Shown piece by piece: positions 17,156-25,077 of a stretch of 64,000 nt of DNA (position 1 is the first letter of the stretch; every line of letters begins with the position of its first letter). The notes beneath the pieces were generated by a model. That model was not told where the DNA came from. It saw only the letters and a program-made list of their open reading frames with translations, and searched no databases. The stretch comes from Flexivirga oryzae (GTDB lineage Bacteria; Actinomycetota; Actinomycetes; Actinomycetales; Dermatophilaceae): positions 1,116,001 to 1,180,000 of the forward strand of contig NZ_JACHVQ010000001.1 in the NCBI RefSeq assembly GCF_014190805.1, in the 5' to 3' direction. A program made the position numbers and the translations under genes.

Positions 17156-17626
17156 ATGACGTCCACGTACCGCCTCTATCAGCGCCTGACTGCCAAACCG
17201 CTCGGCCGCCAGCTCTTCGGCCTCGGTTTCATGTGGCGCGCTCCGTACTTCGCGACCGTGCAGCCGCAGATCCGCCAGATGGCGCCGAATCGCGGCGCGG
17301 TGCGCATCCGCAACTGGCGTGGCGTGCAGAACCACCTCGGCACGATCCACGCGATCGCGGTCGCCAACGGGATGGAGGCCGCGATGGGGCTGCTCGCCGA
17401 AGCGACCGTGAGGCGGGGGACGCGCTGGATCCCCAAGGGAATCGAGCTCGAATACCTCGCCAAGGTTCCGACCGCGGTGGAGTGCGTCGCGGAAACCGAC
17501 CCGGAGGACTGGGAGCAGGAGACACCGCACGAGGTCCGGGTGCGGGTGAGCGGCCGGCTGGCCGACGGCACGGAAGTCGTCCGTGGCGTCATACCCCTAT
17601 GGGTGACCGAGCGGCCGACCTCCTGA
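17156..17626 (+). CDS. DUF4442 (hotdog-fold) protein
   Basis: A 156-residue protein of the DUF4442 family, related to acyl-CoA thioesterases (PaaI-like hotdog fold). Typical features are the aromatic N-terminal part, NWRGVQNHLGTIHAIAVANGMEAAMG in the central helix region, and a C-terminal sheet. No enzymatic activity is established for most relatives. The gene lies between the two LysR copies, and its 3' end overlaps the converging intact lysR by 30 bp. Confidence 0.82.
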   Translation: MTSTYRLYQRLTAKPLGRQLFGLGFMWRAPYFATVQPQIRQMAPNRGAVRIRNWRGVQNHLGTIHAIAVANGMEAAMGLLAEATVRRGTRWIPKGIELEYLAKVPTAVECVAETDPEDWEQETPHEVRVRVSGRLADGTEVVRGVIPLWVTERPTS

Positions 17627-18535
17627 GCCTCCGGGCCGACCCGCGATGGTGACCAGATCGGCGGCCACCCCACGCAGGCGGCGCGGACCGGTCCAGACCG
17701 CCCGCAGGTCCCGCCGTATGCCGAGGGCCGTCGGCACCTCGCGGACGGTGCCCGCCGCCAGGGCCTCGGTGACGGCCAGCCGGCTGAGCACGGCCGGCGC
17801 TGTGCCCGACGCGACGCTCACCCGGACGGCGGCGTTGCTGGACAGCTCCAGGGCGGGCTGCGCGGGACCGCCGAGAGCGTCGTCGAGGGCGTTGCGGGTG
17901 CCGGAGCCGGCCTCGCGGGTCACCAGCGGTGTGCTGCGCAACTCGTCCGCGGTCACGGGTTGCCGACGGCGGACCCACTGGTGGCCCGGCGGCACCACCA
18001 GGATGAGCTCGTCGTGCGCTACCACGAGATGGTTGACGCCGCGGGGCGGCCGCGGCCCCTCGATGAAGCCGAGATCACAGCGTCCGTCCCGCAGTTCGTT
18101 GAGCACGTCGTGCGTGTTCCGGACGTGCACCTCGACGCGCAGGTCGGGCCGCACCGCACGCAACGCCCCCAGCCAGGCGGGCAGGAGGTGTTCGGCGACG
18201 GTCTGGCTCGCAGCGACGACGATCGACTCGGTCGTCCCGGACGCGAGTGACCTTGCGCCGTCGAGAAGTTCGTGCCCAGCATCGACCACAGCGCGGGCCC
18301 ACTCGACCACCAGAAGCCCGGAGTCGGTCAGGGTGGAGCCGCGCGTCGAGCGGTGCAGCAGGGTGACACCCAGATGGCGTTCCAGGCGGGAGATGGAACG
18401 GCTGGCGTTCGGCTGCGCCATACCCGCGGCGCGGGCGCCGGCGGAGAGGCTGCCGTGATCCGCGACCGCGACGAGGAGTTCCAGTGCGGCCAGATCCGGC
18501 CAAGTCGTGGGCATATGCACAGGATATATCGTCAT
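17597..18535 (-). CDS. LysR-family transcriptional regulator
   Basis: A 312-residue regulator. The N-terminal winged helix contains LVAVADHGSLSAGARAAGMA and SRSISRLERHLGVTLLHRS. The C-terminal periplasmic-binding-like effector domain includes VEVHVRNTHDVLNELRDGRCD and PLVTREAGSGTRNALDDAL. ATG at 18535 gives the longest family-like N-terminus; ATG at 18514 is an alternative that would leave the ATAT dyad upstream of the gene. No ribosome site is visible, so the message may be leaderless. It is divergent from the YeiH-type exporter gene 49 bp away, a pairing seen for yeiE/yeiH, and probably regulates it. Confidence 0.9.
   Translation of the reverse strand: MTIYPVHMPTTWPDLAALELLVAVADHGSLSAGARAAGMAQPNASRSISRLERHLGVTLLHRSTRGSTLTDSGLLVVEWARAVVDAGHELLDGARSLASGTTESIVVAASQTVAEHLLPAWLGALRAVRPDLRVEVHVRNTHDVLNELRDGRCDLGFIEGPRPPRGVNHLVVAHDELILVVPPGHQWVRRRQPVTADELRSTPLVTREAGSGTRNALDDALGGPAQPALELSSNAAVRVSVASGTAPAVLSRLAVTEALAAGTVREVPTALGIRRDLRAVWTGPRRLRGVAADLVTIAGRPGGSGGRPLGHP
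18513..18529. promoter_or_regulatory. Candidate LysR operator between lysR and the exporter gene
   Basis: ATAT-GCACAGGAT-ATAT is a short dyad with T-N11-A character in the divergent promoter area. The same dyad is kept in the inverted pseudogene copy at 16666-16682. It overlaps the first codons if the longer LysR start is used. Confidence 0.35.
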
Positions 18536-18584
18536 GGCGGAATGACGGCTACCGCGCCACTGCCCGTGCCCGGAAGATGTAGTC

Positions 18585-19676
18585 GTGGGAATTTCGACGC
18601 AGGTTGGCGACCAGGATTGCGGGTTCGCGGATGGAGTGCGCGCTCGGCGCAGCAGGGGCGGCGTAGCGAGACCTGGTCCGTCCGCGCTGCTGCCCGGGCT
18701 CGCCGTGGCGCTGCTGGTTGCTGCGGTCGCCACCGTGCTCGGTCATTTCGCTCCCGTGGTGGGTGGGCCTGTGTTCGGGATCGTGCTGGGCATCGTTGCA
18801 GGATCGTCGATCCCGGCCCTGCGGCACGACAGCCTCGCTCCGGGCGTCGGCTTTGCCGGCAAGACTGTGCTGCAGTTGTCCATCGTGGTTCTCGGCACCG
18901 GGCTCTCGCTCGCGAAGGTGGTCCAGGTCGGCGGTGGCTCGCTGCCGGTGATGCTCGGGACCTTCGCGGTCGCCTTGGGCGGTGCCTTCGTGCTCGGCCG
19001 GTTGCTCGGCATCAACGGCGAACTGTCGACCCTGATCGGCGTGGGAACGGGCATCTGCGGTGCGTCGGCGATCGCCGCCGCGACCGCGGTGATGCGCCCG
19101 AAACAGTCCAATGTGGCCTATGCGATCGGGACCATCTTCACCTTCAACATCCTTGCGGTGCTTCTCTTCCCGCCGATCGGTCACCTGCTGGGTATGACGG
19201 GTCACTCGTTCGGGCTGTGGAGCGGCACCGCGGTCAACGACACCTCGTCGGTCGTTGCGGCGGCATACAGCTTCGGGGACGGTGCAGGGCCCTACGCGAT
19301 CGTGGTGAAGCTCACCAGATCGCTGATGATCATCCCCATCGTGATCGGTCTGGCGCTGCTCACCGCGCGCCGTGATGCGGCGCGGCAGGGCGAGCAGGTG
19401 CGGATCCCGTGGCGGAAGGTCGTGCCGGCGTTCCTGATCGGGTTCCTGATCGCGGCGGCGCTGAACTCGCTCGGCCTGATCCCGACGGGTTGGCACGACG
19501 GGCTGACCTTCGTGGGGACCTTCCTGATCACCGTCGCTCTGGCAGCGATAGGTCTGGGGATGCGACCGGCCCAGCTGCGACAGGCGGGCCACCGCCCGCT
19601 GCTGCTCGGCGCGTTGCTGTGGATCTGCGTCGCAACGGCCAGCCTCGGCCTGCAGGCGTTGACCGGAACCCTCTGA
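18585..19676 (+). CDS. YeiH/PSE-family putative sulfate exporter
   Basis: A 363-residue integral membrane protein with about ten hydrophobic segments, matching the YeiH (UPF0324, putative sulphate exporter) family. Conserved stretches are GKTVLQLSIVVLGTGLSL near residue 90, TGICGASAIAAATAVM near 155 and GTAVNDTSSVVAAAYSFG near 215. Start is GTG at 18585. The family is named for proposed export of sulphate or sulphite derived from organosulphonates, but direct transport data are few. The adjacent divergent LysR gene suggests ligand-controlled expression. Confidence 0.9.
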   Translation: MGISTQVGDQDCGFADGVRARRSRGGVARPGPSALLPGLAVALLVAAVATVLGHFAPVVGGPVFGIVLGIVAGSSIPALRHDSLAPGVGFAGKTVLQLSIVVLGTGLSLAKVVQVGGGSLPVMLGTFAVALGGAFVLGRLLGINGELSTLIGVGTGICGASAIAAATAVMRPKQSNVAYAIGTIFTFNILAVLLFPPIGHLLGMTGHSFGLWSGTAVNDTSSVVAAAYSFGDGAGPYAIVVKLTRSLMIIPIVIGLALLTARRDAARQGEQVRIPWRKVVPAFLIGFLIAAALNSLGLIPTGWHDGLTFVGTFLITVALAAIGLGMRPAQLRQAGHRPLLLGALLWICVATASLGLQALTGTL

Positions 19677-19686
19677 GCCGCCCTGC

Positions 19687-20670
19687 TCAGCTGCGGGTGC
19701 GAACGTCGGCCAACGAGGCCAGCATTCGTGCGTGTGACGACTCGTCGATCACCACACCCGCGCTACGCAGGTTCATGCTCATGGCGCCGGCCGTGCCGTC
19801 CGAGACCGCGTTGACCGGACCGGTCCAGCCGCTGCCGCGGAGCAATTCGGCGACGAGCGAGCGCAACCCGGGTTGATGGAACAGGACGCTGCCGCCGACG
19901 ACGAGTGGCGCGCTCCGGTCCGCTGACGGGAGAGCGAGGACCGTGTCGGCGAGGCCCTCAGCGGCGGTCTGCACGATGTCCTCGGCCACCGCGTCGCTGT
20001 CCGCGAGGTCGAACGCGAGCGGCGCGAAGCGGGCGATGCCCGGTGTCGGGATGGCATAGAGGATCGACACCAGTTGGTCGAGCAACGCATCCTTGTCGTC
20101 GGTCCGGCCGCTGGCGACGCCGGCGGCCGACAGCAGCGCATCGGTAAGGGCGGTGCGGGGGCCCCGGTGGTCCAGATCCGCGGTCACGGCGCGCACGAGG
20201 TGGTGCGCGATCCAGTAGCCGGAGCCGGCATCACCGAGCAACCAGCCTCGTCCGTCGCTGCGGGCGGTGGTGGTGCCGTTCGTGACCACGATCGCGGCCG
20301 CGCCGGTGCCGGACACCAGGGCGGCTCCGTCGAGTGCAGCCGTTCCCGAGAAGAACATCGCCTCGATGTCGCTGCCGAGATGCAGTGGCACCGGCACGCC
20401 GAGGGCGCGCAGGCCGTCGTCGACCCCCGCCAGGCGGACCGTGGACCCGGCCATCGCGGCGAGCGCGTGGCCGACGTGCTTCGGCTGAGCCCCCGCGTGT
20501 TCCAGCGCTTCAGCGGTCGTGGAACGCATTGTGGCGGAGGCGGTTTCCACCCCCGAGGCGGTCGGGTTGCCGCCGCTTCCGACGGCATAGCCGAGGCAGG
20601 TGCCGGTCGCGTCGTGCACGACGGCGCGGGTGGATGTGCCACCGGCGTCGAGAGTGAGGAAGAGGTCCAT
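19687..20670 (-). CDS. N-acetylglucosamine kinase-like protein (BadF/BadG/BcrA/BcrD ATPase fold)
   Basis: A 327-residue ASKHA-fold kinase. The N-terminal phosphate-1 motif LTLDAGGTSTRAVVHD sits at residues ~5-20. The phosphate-2/adenosine region includes LVSGTGAAAIV near residue 118, the Gly-rich GRGWLLGDAGSGYWI follows near 140, and a C-terminal APLVVGGSVLF is near 270. These features match the GlcNAc/glucosamine kinase group, which phosphorylates amino sugars in recycling. Start at ATG 20670 puts the motif at the expected position; upstream codons belong to the divergent gap. It converges on the exporter gene with a 10-bp gap. Confidence 0.87.
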   Translation of the reverse strand: MDLFLTLDAGGTSTRAVVHDATGTCLGYAVGSGGNPTASGVETASATMRSTTAEALEHAGAQPKHVGHALAAMAGSTVRLAGVDDGLRALGVPVPLHLGSDIEAMFFSGTAALDGAALVSGTGAAAIVVTNGTTTARSDGRGWLLGDAGSGYWIAHHLVRAVTADLDHRGPRTALTDALLSAAGVASGRTDDKDALLDQLVSILYAIPTPGIARFAPLAFDLADSDAVAEDIVQTAAEGLADTVLALPSADRSAPLVVGGSVLFHQPGLRSLVAELLRGSGWTGPVNAVSDGTAGAMSMNLRSAGVVIDESSHARMLASLADVRTRS

Positions 20671-20741
20671 GGGTCCATTCAATCGGTCATCCGTGCGGTG
20701 GTGCCGCTTCGGGTCGCGGCTCGCGCACCTAGCATGGTCCG

Positions 20742-21974
20742 GTGCCTTCCGCCCTGCCCGATGGTGAGCCCGTCCCCGCCGATGGTGCGCTCCCGCAGCC
20801 TGCATTGAACGGACTGGCGGATCGCGACCTCGGGGTGTACCTCCATGTGCCGTTCTGCCGGGTCCGTTGTGGCTACTGCGATTTCAACACCTACACCGCA
20901 ACCGAGCTGGGTGGGCACGGTGCGGGGGTCGGGACCTACGCAGACGCCGCACTCGCCGAACTGGACCTGGCCCAGCGGGTGCTGGGGGAGCGAGCGCCCG
21001 CGGTGAGCACGATCTTCATCGGAGGCGGCACCCCGACGATGCTTGCCGCGCGGGATCTGGGCCGTATGGTGTCCGGGGTTTCGTCCCGCTTCGGCCTGCA
21101 GCCCGACGCCGAGGTGACAACAGAGGCCAACCCGGACACGGTCGACGGCGCCGTCGCAGAAGCTCTTGCGTCCGGTGGTTTCACCCGGGTCAGCCTGGGC
21201 ATGCAGTCGGCGGTCCCGCACGTGCTCTCGACGCTGGAGCGCACCCATGACCCGGCGAGCGTGGTGCGCGCAGCGCGTGCGGTGCAGGCAGCGGGTCTTC
21301 AGGTGAGTCTCGACCTCATCTACGGCACACCGGGTGAGAGTCTGGACGACTGGCGACGCAGCATCGACGCTGCGCTTGCGTTGGAGCCGGACCACCTCAG
21401 CGCCTATGCGCTCGTCGTCGAGGAGGGCACCAAGTTGGCTGCCCAGGTGCGGCGCGGGCAGGTGCGGATGCCGGACGACGATGACGAGGCGAGCAAGTAC
21501 GAATACGCCGATCGGGCGCTGTCGGACGCCGGGTTGGAGTGGTACGAGATCAGCAACTGGGCGCTCTGCCCGGATGCCCGGTGCCGGCACAACGAGCTCT
21601 ACTGGCGCGGTGACAACTGGTGGGGCATCGGGCCGGGTGCGCACAGTCACGTCGGGGGAGTGCGGTGGTGGAACGTCAAACACCCTGCGCCATATGCAGA
21701 TCGAGTGCTGGCGGGCGGCTCGCCGGGCGCTGGGCGCGAGCTGCTCACCGCGGATCAGGCGTATGACGAGCAGGTGTTGCTCGGCATACGCCTGACGGAC
21801 GGACTGCCTCTCGTCGTGCTGGATGATCGTGGCCGTGATGCGGTTGCGGCGCTGATCGCGGACGGCCTGCTCGACGGCGCCGCGGCGGTGCGGCGTGATG
21901 ACGCCGTGGCGCGGCTGACGCTGCGTGGCAGGTTGCTCGCCGACACGGTGGTGCGGCGACTGCTCGGCTACTGA
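20742..21974 (+). CDS. hemW: Radical SAM heme chaperone HemW
   Basis: A 410-residue radical-SAM protein. The cluster motif is CRVRCGYCDF near residue 39. FIGGGTPTML follows near 92, the SAM-binding TEANPDTVD near 125 and SLDLIYGTPGESLDDW near 190. A HemW-type C-terminal wHTH-like domain completes it. HemW relatives bind heme and pass it to target proteins; older annotation calls them oxygen-independent coproporphyrinogen oxidase. Start is GTG at 20742. This gene stands upstream of hrcA-dnaJ in many actinobacteria, although here the nad genes intervene. It ends 7 bp inside the converging sigma-factor gene. Confidence 0.93.
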   Translation: MPSALPDGEPVPADGALPQPALNGLADRDLGVYLHVPFCRVRCGYCDFNTYTATELGGHGAGVGTYADAALAELDLAQRVLGERAPAVSTIFIGGGTPTMLAARDLGRMVSGVSSRFGLQPDAEVTTEANPDTVDGAVAEALASGGFTRVSLGMQSAVPHVLSTLERTHDPASVVRAARAVQAAGLQVSLDLIYGTPGESLDDWRRSIDAALALEPDHLSAYALVVEEGTKLAAQVRRGQVRMPDDDDEASKYEYADRALSDAGLEWYEISNWALCPDARCRHNELYWRGDNWWGIGPGAHSHVGGVRWWNVKHPAPYADRVLAGGSPGAGRELLTADQAYDEQVLLGIRLTDGLPLVVLDDRGRDAVAALIADGLLDGAAAVRRDDAVARLTLRGRLLADTVVRRLLGY

Positions 21975-23029
21975 TCGATCGGTGGCAGCTGCGTCGGCAG
22001 ACCGAGTGCGGTGAAGTGCTCGACACCCAGGAATGACGTGAGGCCCGAGACTCGGGTGTCGCGCAGGGTCAGGACGGTGATGGCCCACGCCCCATGGGCC
22101 GGCGCGCCCTCCGGTCGTAGGTAACACGCAACTGCGGGCTGCGCGTTGACACTTGTCGGCAGGGTCCGCCAACTGCCGCAACTGCCCATCGGCACCTGCG
22201 CCGCGAAATCGCCGACTGCCGCCAGCCCGGCATACCAGTGGGGCATCGGAGGCATCGCCCACGTAACGTCCTCGGTCACCAGATCCACGAGCGCGTCGGT
22301 GTCACGGCGCTCGAGCGCCGTCGTGAAGCGTTCGACGACCGCGTGCAACTGTCGATCGCCGATGCTGCGCGCGGTCGCCTGTTGCGATTGCTGGGGCACG
22401 CGCAGCGCGACCGTCGCGCGGGCTCGCTGCAGGGCGCTGTTGACCGATGCCGTCGTGGTGCGCATCATCGTCGCGATCTGGTCGGCCGGGAAGCCGAGCA
22501 CTTCGAACAGCAGCAGTGCGGCACGCTGGTTTCCCGGTAGGTGCTGCAACGCCGCGACGAAGGCAAGCTCCACCGCTTCTCGTTGTTCGTAGCGTGCTGC
22601 GGGCGAGGCGAAGCCTCCTGGATCGTCTCCGACATACGGGCCGAGCCAGGTGATGTCGTCGCTCGGTGCGTCGTCGACGACCGCCCGGGCACTGGACGGT
22701 CCGAGATCGATCGGCAGCGCCCGTCGACCACGGGCGCGAGCGAGGTCGATGCACGATCGCGTGACCACGGTGTAGAGCCAGGTACGCAGCGTGCTGCGTC
22801 CCTCGAAGTCGCCGAGTCCCCGCCACACCTTCACCAGCGCGTCCTGCAGCGCGTCGTCGGCGTCGTGCGAGGATGCGAGCATCCGGTAGGAGTGCGCATG
22901 CAGTTCGGGAAGCAACGGTCGTACGAGACGGTCGTATGCCGCGTGGTCGCCCCCGCGGGCGAGTGCCAGGTCGTTGTCCACGCCCGGGGTCGGCACGGCG
23001 GAGGGTACCTGGGAAGAAATGTTGCTCAC
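21968..23029 (-). CDS. ECF sigma factor with C-terminal SnoaL-like domain
   Basis: A 353-residue sigma-70-family factor of the long SigG/SigX5 type. Region 2 spans AYDRLVRPLLPELHAHSYRM and DADDALQDALVKVWRGL. Region 4 is LPGNQRAALLLFEVLGFPADQIATMM, with VNSALQRAR as the recognition helix. The last ~130 residues form a SnoaL-like domain (LHAVVERFTTALERRDTDALVDLV; TWAMPPMPHWYAG), which in such factors replaces a separate anti-sigma factor. Start is GTG at 23029. It is divergent from two DinB-fold genes, which are plausible targets. Confidence 0.9.
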   Translation of the reverse strand: MSNISSQVPSAVPTPGVDNDLALARGGDHAAYDRLVRPLLPELHAHSYRMLASSHDADDALQDALVKVWRGLGDFEGRSTLRTWLYTVVTRSCIDLARARGRRALPIDLGPSSARAVVDDAPSDDITWLGPYVGDDPGGFASPAARYEQREAVELAFVAALQHLPGNQRAALLLFEVLGFPADQIATMMRTTTASVNSALQRARATVALRVPQQSQQATARSIGDRQLHAVVERFTTALERRDTDALVDLVTEDVTWAMPPMPHWYAGLAAVGDFAAQVPMGSCGSWRTLPTSVNAQPAVACYLRPEGAPAHGAWAITVLTLRDTRVSGLTSFLGVEHFTALGLPTQLPPIDQ

Positions 23030-23116
23030 ACCCGATGAGTATGCCGCGAATGCGGCGTCTCACCCATGTCGGAACATGAGCGATCGGGACATGAGCCCGT
23101 AGAAGGAGCCGAACGA

Positions 23117-23641
23117 ATGAACATGATTGTCGAGGCCGGTACGGGCGTCGAGAAGGCCACGCTGCTGGCCTACCTGCGCGAACAGCGTGCGGCGGTGCTC
23201 GCCATCGTCGAGGGATTGGACGAGGCAGCGCTCCGGGCGTCGGTGGTGCCGTCGGGGTGGACACCGATCGGGCTGATCTGGCACCTCGGTGGCGCCGAGA
23301 TGTATTGGTTCCAGATCGTGCTGGCCGACCGGGTGCCCGATGACGACGAGCACGAGGACGAGCCGGATGAGGAGGCACCGGCAGAGGGATTCCGCACGGA
23401 CGACCCGATCGAGGAGGTGCTGGAGGCATACCGGGCACAATGTCGTGCGTCGGACGAGGTGCTTGCCTCGGCGTCACTGGATGCGGCGCCGCGTGGCCCG
23501 GTCGCTCCGGGGCACGAGGAGCTCGGGACCAGCGTGCGAACCATCGTGCTGCACATGATCGAGGAGACTGCCCGGCACGCCGGGCATCTGGACATCGCGC
23601 GTGAACTTCTCGACGGGCGCACCGGACTCGGCCCGCGCTAG
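23117..23641 (+). CDS. DinB-family protein (DUF664-like), copy 1
   Basis: A 174-residue four-helix protein of the DinB/YfiT superfamily. The likely metal-binding His residues are in GLIWHLGGAEMYW near residue 58 and ARHAGHLDIARELL near 155. The centre has a long acidic insertion (DDDEHEDEPDEEAP). AAGGAG 10 bases upstream supports the ATG at 23117; a longer frame from 23066 lacks such a site. Family members include thiol-dependent S-transferases using mycothiol or bacillithiol, but the function of this one is unknown. A second copy follows 32 bp later. Confidence 0.85.
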   Translation: MNMIVEAGTGVEKATLLAYLREQRAAVLAIVEGLDEAALRASVVPSGWTPIGLIWHLGGAEMYWFQIVLADRVPDDDEHEDEPDEEAPAEGFRTDDPIEEVLEAYRAQCRASDEVLASASLDAAPRGPVAPGHEELGTSVRTIVLHMIEETARHAGHLDIARELLDGRTGLGPR

Positions 23642-23673
23642 GACGATGGGGTCAGTGGACAGGAGAGGACGAC

Positions 23674-24174
23674 ATGACTGACGAGAGCCTGAAGGCAACC
23701 TGCCTGGCGGCGTTGCAGGAGGCACGCAACCACGTGCTCGAGGCGGTCGACGGACTGGAAGCGGCAGACCTGCATCGGGCCGTGCTGCCCAGCGGGTGGA
23801 ACATGCTGGGCCTCGTACAGCACCTCACGATCGACGTGGAGCGCCTGTGGTTCAACGCCGTGGCGGCAGGAGACTCAGCCGCGATCGCGCACTTCGACCG
23901 CCCGTCGAACGCCTGGCGCGTCCCGACGGATGCTCCGCCGGACCTCGTGCTCACGGCCTATCGCCACGAGTGCGCGAAGGCGGACCGTGTCCTTGCCGAC
24001 ACAGAGTTCGACGCGCCTCCCGCATGGTGGCCGGCGGACCTGTTCGGCGACTGGAGGCTCGCGACGGTCGGTGAGGCGGTGATGCACGTGATCGTCGAAA
24101 CAGCTTCGCACGCAGGGCATCTGGATGCTGCACGCGAGCTCATTGACGGACACCAGTGGTTGGTCCTGGACTGA
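23674..24174 (+). CDS. DinB-family protein (DUF664-like), copy 2
   Basis: A 166-residue paralogue of the preceding gene. It keeps LPSGWNMLGLVQHLTIDVERLWF and SHAGHLDAARELIDG with the conserved His positions but lacks the acidic insertion. AGGAGAGG precedes the ATG. The two genes probably form one transcript. A role in thiol transfer or detoxification is possible from the family only. Confidence 0.83.
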   Translation: MTDESLKATCLAALQEARNHVLEAVDGLEAADLHRAVLPSGWNMLGLVQHLTIDVERLWFNAVAAGDSAAIAHFDRPSNAWRVPTDAPPDLVLTAYRHECAKADRVLADTEFDAPPAWWPADLFGDWRLATVGEAVMHVIVETASHAGHLDAARELIDGHQWLVLD

Positions 24175-24198
24175 TCCCGGGTTGAGACTCCGGTGGTG

Positions 24199-25077
24199 TC
24201 AGACCTGCAGGTCGAGGCCGAAGTCGTGACAGCGGACGCTGTGGGTGAGCGCGCCGATCGAGATCGCGTCGGCGCCGGCGCGCGCCAGGTCCTGCACGGT
24301 CTCCTCGTTCACGCCGCCGGACACCTCGGCGATCAGCGGCGCCGGGTGGCGGCGGATGCGGGCGACACACGTCGCGACCTCCCACGCCTCCATGTTGTCC
24401 AGCAGCACCGCGTGCACGACCGGCGCCTGCCCGTCGGCGACGCGCTGCGCGTCGAAGGCCAACAGAGTTTCCAGTTGCGCGGTCGTGTCGACCTCCACCT
24501 CGACGCGCACCAGGTGGCCGGAGCCGGCCGCGAGGCGCTCGAGGACCGGCACGAGACCACCACCCAGCCCGATGTGGTTGTCCTTGACCAGGATCGCGTC
24601 ATACAGCCCGAAACGGTGGTTGGTGCCGCCGCCGTCGAGGACGGCCTGCTTCTCCAGCTCGCGCAGTCCCGGTGTCGTCTTGCGGGTGTCGACGATGCGG
24701 GCGTTGGTGCCGTCCACCAGGTCGACGAAAACGCTGGTGCGAGAAGCGATACCGGTCAGATGACCCAGCAAATTGAGTGCCGTGCGCTCTGCGGTGAGCA
24801 CCGATCGGGCCGAGCCGGAGACCGTCGCGACGAGGTCGCCGGGCGCCAGCTTGTCACCGGCGGCCTTCGCCCAGGCCAGCTGCAGGTCCGGGTCGACGGC
24901 CATGAAGGTCGCGGTCGCCGCGTCGACTCCGGAGAGCACACCGGTCTGACGGCTGACGATGTATGCCGTTCCCGCTGCGTCGTCCGGCACGGTGAGGCGG
25001 GAGGTGATGTCGCCGCCGAGGCCGAGGTCCTCCTCGAGCGCGGTCCGGACGACGCGGTCGAGGCCGGGACGGTTCAT
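24199..25077 (-). CDS. nadC: Nicotinate-nucleotide pyrophosphorylase (carboxylating)
   Basis: This 292-residue quinolinate phosphoribosyltransferase converts quinolinate and PRPP to nicotinate mononucleotide. Conserved parts are EEDLGLGGDITSRL near residue 15, TALNLLGHLTGIASRT near 98, DTRKTTPGLRELEKQAV near 128 and GGGTNHRFGLYDAILVKDNH near 147, with ISIGALTHSV near the C-terminus. The ATG at 25077 overlaps the nadB stop (ATGA) and gives a family-typical N-terminus. It is the last gene of nadA-nadB-nadC. Confidence 0.96.
   Translation of the reverse strand: MNRPGLDRVVRTALEEDLGLGGDITSRLTVPDDAAGTAYIVSRQTGVLSGVDAATATFMAVDPDLQLAWAKAAGDKLAPGDLVATVSGSARSVLTAERTALNLLGHLTGIASRTSVFVDLVDGTNARIVDTRKTTPGLRELEKQAVLDGGGTNHRFGLYDAILVKDNHIGLGGGLVPVLERLAAGSGHLVRVEVEVDTTAQLETLLAFDAQRVADGQAPVVHAVLLDNMEAWEVATCVARIRRHPAPLIAEVSGGVNEETVQDLARAGADAISIGALTHSVRCHDFGLDLQV

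Noticed and set aside
23042..23056. Hairpin GCCGC-N4-GCGGC in the sigma/DinB gap as a regulatory RNA
   Set aside because: It is too short and common in GC-rich DNA to support any call.
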